A stretch of DNA of 7,288 bases from Nostocaceae cyanobacterium CSSed10_463m (GTDB lineage Bacteria; Cyanobacteriota; Cyanobacteriia; Cyanobacteriales; Nostocaceae). The stretch lies in the NCBI GenBank assembly GCA_003556955.1, contig PWQB01000223.1, positions 1 to 7,288 on the forward strand, given 5' to 3'. This document shows, piece by piece, positions 6,679-7,288 of the stretch (position 1 is its first letter; each line of letters opens with the position of its first letter). The notes under the pieces were generated by a model. That model was given only the letters and a program-made list of their open reading frames with translations, made no database searches and was not told the DNA's origin. A program made the position numbers and the translations under genes.

Positions 6679-7288
6679 ATGTTCAATACAAATAGTATTA
6701 AAGAAAAAATTTTGCGCGGTGGTGTCTCCATGACACTCAAGCAATTGCTAATTGTCGTACTTTCATTAGTCAATGTGCTAGTGATTGCCCGTCTGTTAGG
6801 CCCAGGACTTTACGGCATTGTCACGATTGTTTTAAGTATTTTTTACTTTCTTAAACAAGTCTGCCGATTTGGATTGCAAGTTTATTTAGTCCGCCAGCCA
6901 AATTTGACTGAAGATGAACCCTCACACATACTGGCATTTTATAACTTTCTGGGAATAGTTCTTTGTGTCGCCTTGTGGTGTGCAGCTCCTGTGATTGGCT
7001 GGTGGACAAAGGAGAAAGAGGTAACTTTGGCATTGCAAGCAATATCACCTGCCCTCTGGATGTATATGATCAGTCTAGTTCCGACTAGTATGCTGGAGCG
7101 GGAACTGAGTTTTGACAAAGTGGGATTATTGGAGGGAGTTTCCCGTGTTGTCTTGTATGTTTCGGCGATTCCCCTGGTATTGATTGGCTGGGGTTACTGG
7201 GGGCCAATTGTGGGTACGATTTTGGGTTATTCGGTACAAGCACTGATGGCGTATTATTATTATCCTGTTCCTTGGCGCTGGCGGTGGC
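6679..7288 (+). CDS. Wzx-type polysaccharide flippase, 3'-truncated by the window edge
   Basis: The frame opens at ATG 6679, directly after an in-frame TAG (6676-6678), and stays open for 203 codons to the window end, so at least half the protein (family size usually 420-500 residues) lies beyond. The N-terminus fits the polysaccharide-biosynthesis branch of the MOP exporter superfamily: an amphipathic start, a first helix about 17-38, then ARLLGPGLYGIVTI (37-50), the family's loop-1 motif, and VPTSMLERELSFDKVGLLE (134-152), matching its conserved P-x-R-x-L-x-F segment. Six hydrophobic segments are visible: about 17-38, 42-60, 84-105, 118-136, 155-172 and 174-193. Inferred role: moving the lipid-linked repeat unit from the cytoplasmic to the periplasmic face for the adjacent polymerase. 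No Shine-Dalgarno sequence precedes the ATG; the next ATG (6730, residue 18) would delete the N-terminal segment and is less likely. Confidence 0.9.
   Translation, partial: MFNTNSIKEKILRGGVSMTLKQLLIVVLSLVNVLVIARLLGPGLYGIVTIVLSIFYFLKQVCRFGLQVYLVRQPNLTEDEPSHILAFYNFLGIVLCVALWCAAPVIGWWTKEKEVTLALQAISPALWMYMISLVPTSMLERELSFDKVGLLEGVSRVVLYVSAIPLVLIGWGYWGPIVGTILGYSVQALMAYYYYPVPWRWRW

Noticed and set aside
1..7288. tRNA, rRNA, CRISPR array, insertion sequence or integrase
   Set aside because: I saw no spaced direct repeats, cloverleaf-like sequence, transposase motif or terminal inverted repeats on either strand by eye.

Overview
The window looks like a piece of a cyanobacterial, probably filamentous Nostoc/Anabaena-type, chromosome. 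I base this on four HIP1 palindromes (GCGATCGC), a heptanucleotide tandem repeat between genes, a GGGCAGGATG-type interspersed repeat that resembles elements I recall from Nostoc genomes, AT-rich spacers, and the protein types. The genus is an inference; no marker gene is present.

All recognisable genes lie on the + strand and form a stretch of an exopolysaccharide / O-antigen-like cluster. In order: (1) a family-4 glycosyltransferase missing about 20-30 N-terminal residues at the left edge (1-1127); (2) a second, distinct family-4 glycosyltransferase (1139-2365), 11 bases downstream with a clear ribosome binding site, so the two are almost certainly co-transcribed; (3) a 186-base spacer with a small hairpin; (4) a Wzc-like polysaccharide co-polymerase fused to a BY-kinase-type ATPase domain (2552-4708); (5) a 208-base AT-rich spacer with five heptamer repeats and a possible 42-codon small ORF; (6) an O-antigen polymerase/ligase-type membrane protein (4917-6374); (7) a 304-base spacer with an interspersed-repeat remnant; (8) the N-terminal 203 residues of a Wzx-type flippase, cut by the right edge (6679-7288).

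Together these match the Wzy-dependent route. Cytoplasmic glycosyltransferases build a lipid-linked repeat unit, the flippase moves it across the inner membrane, the polymerase joins units on the periplasmic side, and the co-polymerase controls chain length and export. The priming transferase, the outer-membrane Wza-type exporter and the sugar-nucleotide genes are not in this window. The sugar and linkage made by each transferase cannot be read from the sequence.

I did not find a new defence system, CRISPR array, RNA gene, transposon or other clearly undescribed system. The most interesting points are the degenerate kinase motifs and missing tyrosine tail of the co-polymerase, the small ORF overlapping the polymerase start, and the repeat-bearing spacers.
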